The notes: a model not told the origin generated them from the sequence alone. Shown: positions 26,561 through 35,466, counted from the first letter of the stretch. The stretch is DNA of 54,144 bases from Betaproteobacteria bacterium (GCA_016868035.1 VGID01000026.1:1-54144); one strand, 5' to 3'. Program-made: numbers and translations.

Positions 26561-27196
26561 TGGTTGTTTCGTGCCGGCGCAGATGGCGCAAGCGTATTCC
26601 TGGAGCACCGCGGGTGTAACGCCGACTGCACCGTGCTGCCTGCGATTGTATTCCTCGGACTCGAGCTCGGTCCGGAAGGAATCGTTCAGGCGGTTGATCA
26701 TGTTGAACATGCCGCATGCGAGCGAGGTCTCCACGATTTCGGCGTCGGTTAACAGGCGGCGCAGCTCCTCCCAGACCGCATTGTCGCGCTTCGCGGTGTT
26801 GAGCGTCATCGCCTCGGACCAGGCAATGACCGCCTTCTCGCGCTCGTCGAAGAGCGCGCTCGCGCGGTAATCGGCCTGCAGCGCGTCGAACTCCGCGTCC
26901 TTCAGGCCCAGTGCTTGACCAAGCACCCGGTTGTGCTCGGTTCAGTAGCGGCACCCGTTCAGCGTGGAGGTCTTGAGCACGGCGAGATTGCGCAGCCGCA
27001 CGTCCGAGACCGCGCCCGCTTTTGGCTGCCGCACCGCGGCAACGAAGGGCAGGAACCAGCGGGCGAGGCGGGGGCTGTGCGCAAGGATGCGCAGGAGGTT
27101 CGCCGTTCGCCCGAGCATCCGGTTGGAGGCATCGAAGAGCTCCTTGACGGTGCCGGTCGCTTCCTCGTCGGTAATTCCGCGCAGCCGCTGGCTCAT
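26540..27196 (-). CDS. CMD/AhpD-like protein with in-frame UGA (candidate selenoprotein)
   Basis: Two frames, 27196-26942 (84 codons) and its in-frame continuation to 26540, together make one 218-residue carboxymuconolactone decarboxylase/AhpD-like protein, interrupted only by a TGA at 26942-26944. The context is Asn-Gly-Cys82-Arg-Tyr-UGA85-Thr-Glu-His88, so the UGA falls where the family has the second Cys of its redox CxxC motif, giving CxxU. The hairpin GTGCTT-GGTC-AAGCAC begins 15 nt after the UGA; its loop starts with G, 21 nt after the UGA. This fits the bacterial SECIS pattern. If decoded as selenocysteine it would be a peroxidase-type enzyme; otherwise it is a nonsense pseudogene. The start MSQRLRGI gives the expected N-terminal helices. 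Confidence 0.75.
26907..26930 (-). promoter_or_regulatory. SECIS-like hairpin downstream of UGA
   Basis: On the minus strand, a 6-bp stem GTGCTT/AAGCAC plus one G-U pair closes a 4-nt loop GGTC, with two further C-G pairs below a G-G mismatch. The loop starts 21 nt after the UGA and its first two bases are G. A competing hairpin (AGCAC/GTGCT) can form with the preceding sequence. Confidence 0.55.
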
Positions 27197-27202
27197 GCTC
27201 GT

Positions 27203-27385
27203 TCCCTAAATGCGTGAGATGGTGAAGCGTGACATGGTGAAACGTGACATGGTGAGGCGTGACTTGATGAATCGTGACGTGGTGAAGCGTCAACGGCCTT
27301 TCAATGTCTCGCGGCTCTACGCCCTATCATGTCACGCAGTACCACGTCACGCCTCATCAGGTCACGCAGTATCACGTCACGGCTT
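27203..27385. repeat. Large inverted GTGA/TCAC repeat at stop codon
   Basis: About six alternating units of the types ATGGTGA and AGCGTGAC (27205-27292, period 7/8, superperiod 15) face an inverted set of TCACGCAGTA-type units (27327-27384). A long hairpin is possible. On the minus strand the second arm contains the TGA stop of the PEP-utilising enzyme (27372-27374) within GTGACGTGA. Confidence 0.8.
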
Positions 27386-28679
27386 CCCGGTTACCAGCCA
27401 TCCAGCGCACCACCCCGGCGATGCCGTCCACCGCCACCATGGATCCCTCGGGTATCCGCCGTGTCGCCTCGTTCGCGCCGAGGACCATGGGGATGCCGCG
27501 CTCGCGCGCGAGCGAGGCAAGGTGGGAGGTGCTGCCGCCGAGCTCGGCCACGACACCCGCCACGCGGGGCAGGATGTGGGCGAGCGCCGGGCCGGCCATC
27601 TTCGTCACGAGCACATCGCCCGGCGCGACGCGCAAGAGCTCGCATTCGCAGTTCACCACGCACGCGCGTCCCGTGGCCCAGCCAACGCCCGCCGGCTGGC
27701 CGTTGAGACGCGGGTGCCTGCTCCATGTTTCGTCGGGAACCGTCGCGGCTTCGAGATGCAGCGGGCGCGCTTGCAGCAGCCTGAAGCCCGCGTCGTCGAG
27801 CGCCCACTCGATCTCCACCGGCATGCCCATGATCTTCTCGGTCCTGAGCACCAGCTTGCCGAGCTCGGCGATCCGGGCCGGGTCGAGGCACGCTTGTGGC
27901 GCCGCAACGCGCCTGTGAGGGGTGGGCGAAGTATGGCTGTGCTCGCAGCTTGCGGCGTGGCGGTTCTTGTTGCCGATCGTCGTTTCCTTGAGCGCGCCGT
28001 CGCGCCCGAGCAGGTAGCGGTCCGGCGCCACCTCGCCTTGCGCGATCGCCGAGCCGAGTCCCCACGTGGCGTTGATGAGGACGTTGCCCTCGGCGCTCTG
28101 GCTCAGCGCGCCGCCGGCAGAGCGCGCGGCAACCAGGGGTTGCACGAGCAGCGCCATCGCGGTATCGGCCGGATCGAGGCCGTGGGTCGCCATGTAGCGC
28201 AGCGCGCGCGAGGACCACAGCGCCGCCCAGCACGCGCGCACGGCGGTGAGAAAATCCGCTTCACTCTCGATTCCGAGGAAGCTCTCGAACTGCCCGGCAA
28301 AGCTCGAACCGTAACGGTCCTCTACCAGCGCGGAGGAGCGCACGACGGTGGGGACCGCACCCGACGCGGAGAGCGCACGCCACGCCTCGAGCAGCGGCTC
28401 GAGCACGGCGGGCGCAATCGGCTGCTCCATCAGGCCGAGCTTCATCTGCAGTGCCGCGCGCCGGGCGCCGGGGGAGTCCCCGCTGCCGAAGACTGCGCGT
28501 GCCGCCGCTTCCAGGCCGAGCGCCGCTACCTGGTCGCGATAGGCCTGCGCGTGCAGGCAGAAGCCGCCGGGAGTGGGCAAGCCCGCGCGGCGCAGCAATG
28601 CGAGGTTGGCGGCCTTGGGCCCGACCTGCGCGGGATCCGTCGCCTCGCCTGCGTCGAGCGGTATTGCGTAGTGCCGCAT
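27372..28679 (-). CDS. PEP-utilising enzyme / PEP synthase-like protein
   Basis: The 435-residue protein combines an N-terminal PPDK/PEP-synthase nucleotide-binding domain (KAANLALLRRAGLPTPGGF at the start; VRSSALVEDRYGSSFAGQFES in the middle) with a C-terminal phosphohistidine swivel domain, where the catalytic His is in GGSTSHLASLARERGIPMVLG. The large C-terminal PEP/pyruvate barrel is absent, so it is not a complete PEP synthase. The two-domain form recalls ATP-dependent dikinases acting on other substrates, such as rifampin phosphotransferase. The true acceptor is unknown. GGAGG precedes the start. It lies 24 bp downstream of the M24 gene, suggesting co-transcription. Confidence 0.85.
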   Translation of the reverse strand: MRHYAIPLDAGEATDPAQVGPKAANLALLRRAGLPTPGGFCLHAQAYRDQVAALGLEAAARAVFGSGDSPGARRAALQMKLGLMEQPIAPAVLEPLLEAWRALSASGAVPTVVRSSALVEDRYGSSFAGQFESFLGIESEADFLTAVRACWAALWSSRALRYMATHGLDPADTAMALLVQPLVAARSAGGALSQSAEGNVLINATWGLGSAIAQGEVAPDRYLLGRDGALKETTIGNKNRHAASCEHSHTSPTPHRRVAAPQACLDPARIAELGKLVLRTEKIMGMPVEIEWALDDAGFRLLQARPLHLEAATVPDETWSRHPRLNGQPAGVGWATGRACVVNCECELLRVAPGDVLVTKMAGPALAHILPRVAGVVAELGGSTSHLASLARERGIPMVLGANEATRRIPEGSMVAVDGIAGVVRWMAGNREAVT

Positions 28680-28703
28680 CGTCCTCCGTTCCCGGTGCCG
28701 GTC

Positions 28704-29972
28704 CTACCGGCCCGCGAGCGTCGAGTAACCCGGCATCGGGTCCACCACCGTGATCTGCTCGACCGGGAAGTTGGAGATGATCTCGATGCGGTCCTTGTGC
28801 ACGATCAGCATCTCCTCGATGCGCACGCCCCACTCGTACATCTTGCCGTGCTGGGTCTCGAGCGCGAACACCATGCCTTCCTTGATCTCGATCGGATGGT
28901 CGAGCGACCAGATGCGCGAAATGACGGGCTGATCGTACTGCGCGAGCCCGAGACCGTGGCCCCACAGGTTCGCCGCGGCCTGGTCCTCTTCCGCATAGCC
29001 CCACGCTTCCTTCGCCGAGGGCCACTTGGAGGCGATCTCGCGCGTCGTGGTGCCGACCTTTACCGCCTTGATCGAGTCGTAGAGCCACTTGAGCGCGATC
29101 GCGTAGACGTCCTTCTGCTCCTTGGTCGGCTCCTTGCCCGCGCAGTAGGTGCGGTAGTAGCACGACTTGTATCCGTTCCAGGTGAGCGCGGCGAGGTCCA
29201 TGAACACGATGTCACCGGGCTTCACGATACGATCGGAGAAATTACGCCAGTTGGGCCAGGTGTTGGGGCCGGACGACACGATGACGTCCTCCACGTCTTC
29301 CATGCCGGGAATGGCGTAGAGGTATTCCATGATGTGGGCGGTGAGCTTGTTCTCGGTGATGCCGGGTTTCAGGAAGTTCATGAATTCCCAGTGCGCCCCG
29401 TCGCCGATCGCGCCGACCATGCGTAGGCACTCCTGCTCGTCCACGTTCTTGACCGCGCGCGCCTCCATCATCGGGGTCATGCCGTCCTTCCAGTCGATCT
29501 TCTCGTCCTTGAAGACCTGCAGCATGTTGATGTCGATGAAGTCCACGCCGAGCTTCCCGCCTTCGACCCCGGCCTTCTTCATCTCCTGCTTGATGGCATT
29601 GGTGAACTTCTTCACCTGCTGCGTCGAGGCCGGGCCCGCCGCGCCCTTGATCCACGCGTACGACCAGCGCACGTGGTCTTTCGGGATCCACGGAGAATGG
29701 CGCTCGATCTGGAAGCCCAGGTCGCCTTGCTCGAACAGGACGGGCTTGTCGTCCCCGCACAGCATCGCGTAGCGCAGGCCCGGTTTGAGGCGGTTCCAGC
29801 CGGGGGTGAGCGTGCCCGTCACGTAGCGCACGTTCTCGTCGTACATAAGCAGCATTGCGCTCAGCCCCGCGGCTTTCATCCGCTCGCGCGCCCGTTCGAG
29901 ACGGTAGTTACGCATCCGCTCCCAGTTGACGCGCTGCTGCCAGTCCAGTCCTGCAATTCCGAAATTCGCCAT
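28704..29972 (-). CDS. M24-family (Xaa-Pro peptidase-like) hydrolase, altered metal site
   Basis: The 422-residue protein has the creatinase-like N-terminal domain and the M24 pita-bread catalytic domain. Metal ligands D259, H339, E372 and E386 (or E387) are present, but the second Asp of the D-x10-D pair is replaced by Cys271 (segment WNGYKSCYYRTY, with one extra residue). M24 includes non-peptidases such as creatinase, ectoine hydrolase and DMSP lyase DddP, so a C-N or C-S bond-cleaving role on a small molecule is more likely than a peptidase here. It lies between a Bug receptor gene and the PEP-utilising enzyme in a minus-strand cluster. Confidence 0.88.
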   Translation of the reverse strand: MANFGIAGLDWQQRVNWERMRNYRLERARERMKAAGLSAMLLMYDENVRYVTGTLTPGWNRLKPGLRYAMLCGDDKPVLFEQGDLGFQIERHSPWIPKDHVRWSYAWIKGAAGPASTQQVKKFTNAIKQEMKKAGVEGGKLGVDFIDINMLQVFKDEKIDWKDGMTPMMEARAVKNVDEQECLRMVGAIGDGAHWEFMNFLKPGITENKLTAHIMEYLYAIPGMEDVEDVIVSSGPNTWPNWRNFSDRIVKPGDIVFMDLAALTWNGYKSCYYRTYCAGKEPTKEQKDVYAIALKWLYDSIKAVKVGTTTREIASKWPSAKEAWGYAEEDQAAANLWGHGLGLAQYDQPVISRIWSLDHPIEIKEGMVFALETQHGKMYEWGVRIEEMLIVHKDRIEIISNFPVEQITVVDPMPGYSTLAGR

Positions 29973-30034
29973 CTTCCTCTCCAGTGCGTGTTTGCGTATG
30001 GGTCAGACTTTGAAAAACCGCTGCCGCTATCCGA

Positions 30035-31024
30035 TCATTCCGTCTGGATGTTCGCGTCCTTGATCACCTTGCCGATACGCGCGGTTTCCTGTTTTACGAA
30101 AGCGACGAAGTCCGCCGGTGATTTACTGGTGACGATGGCGATCCCGTTCTCGCCAAGGCGCTTGACGACCTGCGGATCCTTCATCATCGTGGTGCCGACT
30201 TTGAACAGCGCGTTGACCACCGCTTGCGGCGTGCCCGCGGGAACGAACAGGCCCTGCCACGAGCCGACGGTAAAATCGAGCCCTTGCTCGCGCATCGTCG
30301 GGATCTCCGGGAAGGCGGGATTGCGGTCGGGCGAGACGACCGCCAGCATCCGGACCCGGCCCTGTTTGGCAAAATGGACCGAGGACGAGAAGGTGACGAA
30401 CATCATGTGCACTTCGTTGGCGAGCAGCCCGACCATCGCGGGCCCGGCACCCCCCTTGTACGGGACCTGCACGGCGCTCGTACCAACGACCTGAAGGAAC
30501 GCGAGCATCTCCAGCGTGTTCGCACTGCTCGGTGCCGCCGCTCCATAGTTCAACTTGCCCGGATTGGCCTTCATGTAGGCGACCAGCTCTTTGACGTTCT
30601 TGGCGGGAAGGGACGGATGCACGACGAGGCTTCCGGGAACGTCCACGATCTGGGTGATCGGGATGAGGTCCTTCAGCGGCCGGTACGGAAACTTCGTGTA
30701 GTAGTTCGGGTTGATCGCCATCGTGCCAATGTTGCCGAGCAGGAAGGTGTAGCCGTCGGGGGTTGCGCGGACCGCGACTTCCACTCCGATGTTGCCGGCG
30801 GCGCCGCCGCGGTTGTCCACGACGACCTGCTGGTTGAGCAGCTCGGCCATTGCCGGCTGGATGATGCGGCCAACGGTGTCGGAAGCGCCGCCGGGCGCAA
30901 ACGGAACGATCATCCGCAGGGGGCGGGCCGGATATTCGTCCTTCTTTGCCTGGGCGAACACCCCCGAAGCGGGGATGAGGCTCGCCGCGAGTATGATCGA
31001 GAGCAGGTAGTGGCGGGACTTCAT
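30035..31024 (-). CDS. Bug/TctC-family receptor
   Basis: A 329-residue periplasmic receptor with signal peptide (MKSRHYLLSIILAAS, cleavage near FAQA). Landmarks are YPARPLRMIVPFAPGGASDTVGR, VDNRGGAAG, PDGYTFL, and QVPYKGG. The loop PGGASDT is the classical carboxylate-binding type. AGGAGG is close to the ATG. It lies between the CocE-like hydrolase (28 bp upstream) and the M24 protein (62 bp downstream), probably one transcript, which suggests that its ligand is the substrate or product of these hydrolases. No TctAB is present. Confidence 0.93.
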   Translation of the reverse strand: MKSRHYLLSIILAASLIPASGVFAQAKKDEYPARPLRMIVPFAPGGASDTVGRIIQPAMAELLNQQVVVDNRGGAAGNIGVEVAVRATPDGYTFLLGNIGTMAINPNYYTKFPYRPLKDLIPITQIVDVPGSLVVHPSLPAKNVKELVAYMKANPGKLNYGAAAPSSANTLEMLAFLQVVGTSAVQVPYKGGAGPAMVGLLANEVHMMFVTFSSSVHFAKQGRVRMLAVVSPDRNPAFPEIPTMREQGLDFTVGSWQGLFVPAGTPQAVVNALFKVGTTMMKDPQVVKRLGENGIAIVTSKSPADFVAFVKQETARIGKVIKDANIQTE

Positions 31025-31052
31025 GGTGATGTCCTCCTGTGAGTGATCGCGG

Positions 31053-32744
31053 TCATTTCCGGGGAATGACCGGCAACAGCAGGTGAGAGGCCGTGCTGCC
31101 GCCGGTGTGTACGATATTTTGCCCTACATTGTAATCCGCACTGTAATGGGTGTAGGGCGCGCTGCCTAGCCCGTCGCGCGGCTGGATGTCGAGCCGGACG
31201 CGGTGGCCCTTGCGGAACACCATGCAGGTCGGCCAGATCTCCACCTCGACCTTCACCGGCGTATTACGCCGGAGCAGCAGCCGCTCGTCGTGGCTGTGAT
31301 ACGGGCGGAAAGGCAACGACAGTTTTGGGTCGAGCTTGCGGTGCGAGGCGCGCAACCACCCCTTGGCAACCGGCACGTTCTGCTGCTGCTGCCCGATCTC
31401 CCACACGTCCCCCCCGTCGCGATCGATGTTGCGCAGCGTCACGAAGAGATCCAGGTCCTCGGTGCTGCTCGACACCCAAAGCGTGAGCACCGCCGGACCG
31501 ACCACCTCGAGGTCCTCGCGCAGCGGCGGCGTTTCGAAGGATATCCCGAGGCGCGGAAGGCTGCCGGGGAGCGCGGTCGAAGTCCAGGACGCCGACGCGA
31601 CTCCGGCCTTGGACATGGCGGCCGCGGAATAGGCGAGGGCGCCTCTCCTTCTCGGCGCGGCAACGGCGAGATGCCCCTCGGCCGGATCGCGGCCTTTCAC
31701 CGGGACCTTTGCGGGAGCGAGATAGAAGCGCGTCCAGCGCGTGCGCTTGAGCGGCCATTCCTTCTCGGCTCGCCACTCGTAGTTGCCCGCGCCGCCCTTG
31801 CGGATGAGCAGCCGCACCGGCGGCTCGTCCATGAACCCGGTATCCACGCCCTTCAGCCAGTGGTCGAAAAAACGCAACTGGTCGCGCCGGCCGTCCTCGC
31901 TGTAGAAGGGATGGTAGTGCGTGCCGGCATGGATGCGCAGCTTCTTGTGCCGCGAAGCGGCGCGCAGGTAACCCTCGGTGTTGCCGCGCAGATGCAGGCC
32001 CATGCCGCTCCAGTTTCCCGCGGAAAGCATCGGCACCTTGATGCGGTCCCACGCCGCGCGGCGCTGGTCGAACCAGCCGGTATCGAGGTTGTGGCGCATG
32101 TACTGCCACAGCCAGTTGTTGGAGAAGGCATCGGGATTGTGCTGCTGCGGGCTGCCCAGCAGATGATGCGCCATGTGGTTGTTGAACCAGTTGGCGACGA
32201 AGCCCAGGCAGAACAGCCCCCCGTGGTAGGCGAGATCGCGGTACATGTCGGCCGCGCCTTCCCACGGGATGATCGCCTTCAACGACGGTGGCTGCAGGCC
32301 GGCCACGAGCCACTGGTTCATCGCGAAGTAGGAGATGCCGGAGAGCCCGACCCGCCCGTTGCACCAGCCGCGCTTCGCGGCCCATTCGATGCAGTCGTAG
32401 AAATCCACCGCTTCCTGGCGCGACCACGGATCGAACATGCCCGGCGACTTGCCCGAGCCCCGGGTATCCACCCGGATCGCGATGTAGCCCCGCGGTATCC
32501 ACCACAGCGGGTTGACCGACTCCCAGTTCATGTACGGATTGGCCTCTTCCTCCAGATCCGCGGGCGGCACCCACAGCTTGTCCTTGCGGTAGCCGCCGAT
32601 GTTCATGATCACGGGAAACCTGCCGCCGGACTTGGGGCGGAAGATGTCGGCCTTGAGACGCGCGCCGTCGCGGACCGGAATCTCGACATCCTTCTCGATG
32701 ACGAGATCGTACTTTGATTGCGATGCCTTGCCTGGTTTCTTCAT
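31053..32744 (-). CDS. CocE/NonD-family hydrolase
   Basis: The 563-residue protein has the X-Pro dipeptidyl-peptidase (S15)-type alpha/beta hydrolase fold: DVEIPVRDGARLKADIFRP near the N-terminus, the RGSGKSPG segment, the nucleophile-elbow region GLSGISYFAMNQW, the His-bearing HAGTHYHPFYSED, and a C-terminal jelly-roll domain (VLTLWVSSSTEDLDLFV). The family includes cocaine esterase, acylases and peptidases. The physiological substrate is likely an ester or amide whose acid is bound by the adjacent Bug receptor, but this is inference. The ATG at 32744 is chosen because upstream residues look untranslated; the ribosome-binding site is weak. Confidence 0.88.
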   Translation of the reverse strand: MKKPGKASQSKYDLVIEKDVEIPVRDGARLKADIFRPKSGGRFPVIMNIGGYRKDKLWVPPADLEEEANPYMNWESVNPLWWIPRGYIAIRVDTRGSGKSPGMFDPWSRQEAVDFYDCIEWAAKRGWCNGRVGLSGISYFAMNQWLVAGLQPPSLKAIIPWEGAADMYRDLAYHGGLFCLGFVANWFNNHMAHHLLGSPQQHNPDAFSNNWLWQYMRHNLDTGWFDQRRAAWDRIKVPMLSAGNWSGMGLHLRGNTEGYLRAASRHKKLRIHAGTHYHPFYSEDGRRDQLRFFDHWLKGVDTGFMDEPPVRLLIRKGGAGNYEWRAEKEWPLKRTRWTRFYLAPAKVPVKGRDPAEGHLAVAAPRRRGALAYSAAAMSKAGVASASWTSTALPGSLPRLGISFETPPLREDLEVVGPAVLTLWVSSSTEDLDLFVTLRNIDRDGGDVWEIGQQQQNVPVAKGWLRASHRKLDPKLSLPFRPYHSHDERLLLRRNTPVKVEVEIWPTCMVFRKGHRVRLDIQPRDGLGSAPYTHYSADYNVGQNIVHTGGSTASHLLLPVIPRK

Positions 32745-33049
32745 TACGCACTTCTTAATACGGCGGATTCGAATCTGAAGCGCAACGTCCGCACGGGCGC
32801 TTAAAGACAAGCGGCGTTACCTGAATCCTCTTAAACGATCCGGTGCGAGGAGCGCGGACGACGAATTATACGCAGCCTGCTTGTGAGCGACGATACCAAC
32901 TCGGCAACGATACCAGATTCTCGAAATAATGAAAGCAGGCTGCAACGCGAGTTGCAAATCTCGAGTAGCATTACCGGGCAGGCGGCGATTATGATACGCT
33001 GCAAGCGCAAACAAAACGATTCTTCATTCTCACGCCAAGGACTCTAACC
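32745..33049. other. Divergent promoter region
   Basis: About 305 bp between the CocE-like gene (minus) and a Bug receptor (plus). It is AT-richer than its surroundings and contains a 16-bp palindrome TGCAAC-GCGA-GTTGCA (32941-32956), a candidate operator, and a TATGAT (32990-32995) that could be a -10. No coding frame is supported. Confidence 0.5.
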
Positions 33050-34033
33050 ATGTATTCCTATTCGCGGTTGGTCATGCGGTTGCTTATCTTGTCGTGCGTT
33101 GCGATGACGGGTGCAGCGTACGCCGCCGAAAAGTGGCCGACCCGGCCGATCCGGCTCATCGTGCCCTTCGGCCCGGGCGGCGCGACCGACATCGTCACGC
33201 GCCTGCTGCAACCGAGCATGACGGAGTTCCTGGGACAGCCGATCGTCGTGGACAACCGCTCGGGCGCCTCAGGCAACATCGGCGCCGAGCTCACGGCGCG
33301 CGCGGCACCGGACGGATACACGATCATCATCTCCAACGTATCGGTGTCCTCGATCAACCCCACCTTGTTCGCGTCGACGCTCAAGACCGATCTCACGAAG
33401 GAGCTCGTTGGTGTCACGATGCTGTCGGCGACTCCCGACGTGCTGATCGCCCGTGCCGACTTTGCGCCCCGGAACGTGAAGGAGATGGTTGAATCGTTCA
33501 AGGCGAGCCCTGGCAAGTTCAACTACAGCAGCCCGCTGGGAAGTTATGCACACCTCGCAATGCTGGATTTCCACGCGCGCGCGGGCATGAACCTGGTGCA
33601 TATCCCGGTGGCCGGCGTGGGGCCGACCCAGGTCGGCATACTCGGCGGCGAGATCCATTACGCGTTCGTCAATGCAGCCAGCGCCTTCGCAAACGTGAAG
33701 GCGGGAAGGCTCAAGGCCTATGCAGTGGCCGCGCCACAGCGCCTACCGCAGTATCCCGGCGTTCCAACCATGGCGGAGGCGGGTTATCCCGGCGTCGACA
33801 GCGTGAACTGGAACGGGTTCTTCGTGCCCCGGGGGACACCCCGTCCCATCATCGACAGGTTGTACGCAGCGTCCCTACGGGCCGCGCAGCAGCCGCAGGT
33901 CCAGGCGGGCTTCGAGAAAGCGGCCATGCCGATTGCCACGAGCAAGACGCCCGAAGAATTCCAGGCATTCGTCGTGGGCGAGCTGAAGCGATGGACCCGC
34001 ATCATCAAGGAAAACAACGTCAAGATCGACTAG
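33050..34033 (+). CDS. Bug/TctC-family receptor, stop codon at MITE junction
   Basis: The 327-residue precursor has a signal peptide (residues 1-26, ending AAYAAE), then the Bug order WPTRPIRLIVPFGPGGATDIVTR, VDNRSGASG, PDGYTIIISN and HIPVAGVG (the usual PYKG is PVAG). The ribosome-binding site CAAGGA precedes the ATG. The TAG stop at 34031-34033 is built from the TA target dinucleotide plus the first G of the MITE, so the insertion defined or just preserved the end of the gene; the C-terminus NNVKID is normal for the family. The ligand is unknown. Confidence 0.92.
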   Translation: MYSYSRLVMRLLILSCVAMTGAAYAAEKWPTRPIRLIVPFGPGGATDIVTRLLQPSMTEFLGQPIVVDNRSGASGNIGAELTARAAPDGYTIIISNVSVSSINPTLFASTLKTDLTKELVGVTMLSATPDVLIARADFAPRNVKEMVESFKASPGKFNYSSPLGSYAHLAMLDFHARAGMNLVHIPVAGVGPTQVGILGGEIHYAFVNAASAFANVKAGRLKAYAVAAPQRLPQYPGVPTMAEAGYPGVDSVNWNGFFVPRGTPRPIIDRLYAASLRAAQQPQVQAGFEKAAMPIATSKTPEEFQAFVVGELKRWTRIIKENNVKID

Positions 34034-34297
34034 AACCTATTTCATATATAGGCACGTGTTCGACGGAGGCGATGTGGGCGCAGTTCGAGGAGGAGGGCCC
34101 GAAGGAATATGTCGATATTTCGAGGGTCCCCGACGAAGAAATGCGCCCAGATCGCCCCGTCCCTGCGGGTTGCGGCCAGGACGGCCGGCTGCGTGGTTGC
34201 CCTCCTAGACCATATCGACATATGGCCTTCGTCGGGCGCCTTGCATCCGGTCCGTCCTGGCCGCAACGCATCACGCGCCTATATATGAAATAGGTTC
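34033..34297. mobile_element. MITE with 21-bp terminal inverted repeats
   Basis: A complete 265-bp non-coding element. Both ends carry the same perfect 21-bp terminal inverted repeat (GAACCTATTTCA... at the left, its complement at the right), and it is flanked by TA on each side (34031-34032 and 34298-34299), which suggests TA target duplication as in IS630/Tc1-mariner-type elements. The interior holds further imperfect inverted segments (GTTGCGGCCAGGACGG against its complement), so the transcript would fold strongly. A near-identical partial copy is at 1-174. No transposase for it is in the window. Confidence 0.9.
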
Positions 34298-34470
34298 TAG
34301 GCACGCCCGGGACACCGGGAGCGCAAGCACCCGCGTCGGCTTGAGGCGCTACAGGCGCGGTCTTCAAGGGGTGCGGGCAGCACCGCTTATCCGAGTACCG
34401 CGGCGGTCTCGCCCCGTGCGCGGATCCGACCGGTGGTGCCGATGGTGGGGCGGTCGCGGGCTCGACCGCG

Positions 34471-35466
34471 TCATTCAGCCTTGATGTTGTTCTCGATGAC
34501 GACCTTGCCCCACTTTTTCACTTCCTGCAGCACGAACTGCTGGAACTCGGCGGGCGAGCGGTTCACCACCACCGTCATGAACACCTTGGCGAGTGACTCC
34601 TTCATCGCCGGGCTTTCCATGACCTTCACGACGTCCGCGTGGATGCGGTTGAGCAGCGGTTTCGGCATCGCGGCCGGCGCAAACAGCCCGTTCCAGGCGT
34701 TGGTTCCGTAGCCGGGGAACCCGGATTCGGCGGTGGTCGGAACGTTCGGCAGCTCCGGGCGCCGCTCGGCCGTGGTGATGGCGAGGGGCTTGATGCGGCC
34801 AGTGCGGATATGGGGCAGCGAGGACGCCATGTTGATGAACATGAACTGCACCTCGTTGCCCATGATGGCCGGGATCATCTGCGCCGCGCCGCCCTTGTAG
34901 GGGACGTGCGTCATCTCGATGCCCGCGGTTTTTAGGAACTTCACCGCGTCGAGGTGGGGATACGCGCCGACGCCGGCGGAGCCGTAATTGAGGCGCACCC
35001 CGGTTTTCTTGACGTGGTCCACCAGCTCCTTGAGGGTTCCGGCGGGAACGCCCGGATTCACCACCCACAGATGCGGCAGCTCGATGAGATTGGTCACCCC
35101 CGTGAGGTCGCGCGAGGGCCTGATCTTCAGCGCGCTGAAGGTGGTCTCGTTGATCGCGTTGGTCGAGACGTTGCCGATGAACAGCGTGTAGCCGTCGGAC
35201 GCGGATCTCGCCGCGAGCTCGAGCGCGATGTTGCCCGAGGCCCCGGAGCGGTTGTCCACGATGACCGGCTGCCCCCAGAGCTCGCTCACTTTCGTCTGGA
35301 GCTGGCGCGCGGTGATGTCGGTCGCCCCGCCCGGCGCGTAAGGAACGATGATGCGCACCGGGCGCGCGGGATATTTCTCGGCGGCGTGCGCGATGGGCGC
35401 AACCACGGCGAGCGCAGCGAGCAACAGCCCCTGTATCGCTATCAACCATCCCGTCCTATGTCGCAT
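34471..35466 (-). CDS. Bug/TctC-family receptor
   Basis: The 331-residue precursor starts MRHRTGWLIAIQ and has a signal peptide ending near IAHAAE. The mature part shows YPARPVRIIVPYAPGGATDITAR, VDNRSGASG, SDGYTLFIGN and HVPYKGGA, with a carboxylate-type ligand loop. AAAGGAGG precedes the ATG at 35466; the much longer upstream frame is not supported. It is downstream of two Gfo/Idh/MocA genes on the same strand, about 100 bp from the second, suggesting that its ligand may be a substrate for those dehydrogenases. Confidence 0.93.
   Translation of the reverse strand: MRHRTGWLIAIQGLLLAALAVVAPIAHAAEKYPARPVRIIVPYAPGGATDITARQLQTKVSELWGQPVIVDNRSGASGNIALELAARSASDGYTLFIGNVSTNAINETTFSALKIRPSRDLTGVTNLIELPHLWVVNPGVPAGTLKELVDHVKKTGVRLNYGSAGVGAYPHLDAVKFLKTAGIEMTHVPYKGGAAQMIPAIMGNEVQFMFINMASSLPHIRTGRIKPLAITTAERRPELPNVPTTAESGFPGYGTNAWNGLFAPAAMPKPLLNRIHADVVKVMESPAMKESLAKVFMTVVVNRSPAEFQQFVLQEVKKWGKVVIENNIKAE

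Noticed and set aside
26942-27196. Separate 84-codon gene upstream of a 128-codon gene
   Set aside because: Both parts lie in the same frame and together restore one CMD-family protein, so they are treated as one gene with an internal UGA.
34020-34367. Small proteins encoded inside the MITE
   Set aside because: The frames arise from the palindromic element, differ between its two copies and have no ribosome-binding sites.
34298-34470. Possible gene remnant next to the MITE (minus strand, TIGTTGRIRARGETA-like)
   Set aside because: Too short and without a recognisable family; it could be chance in GC-rich DNA.
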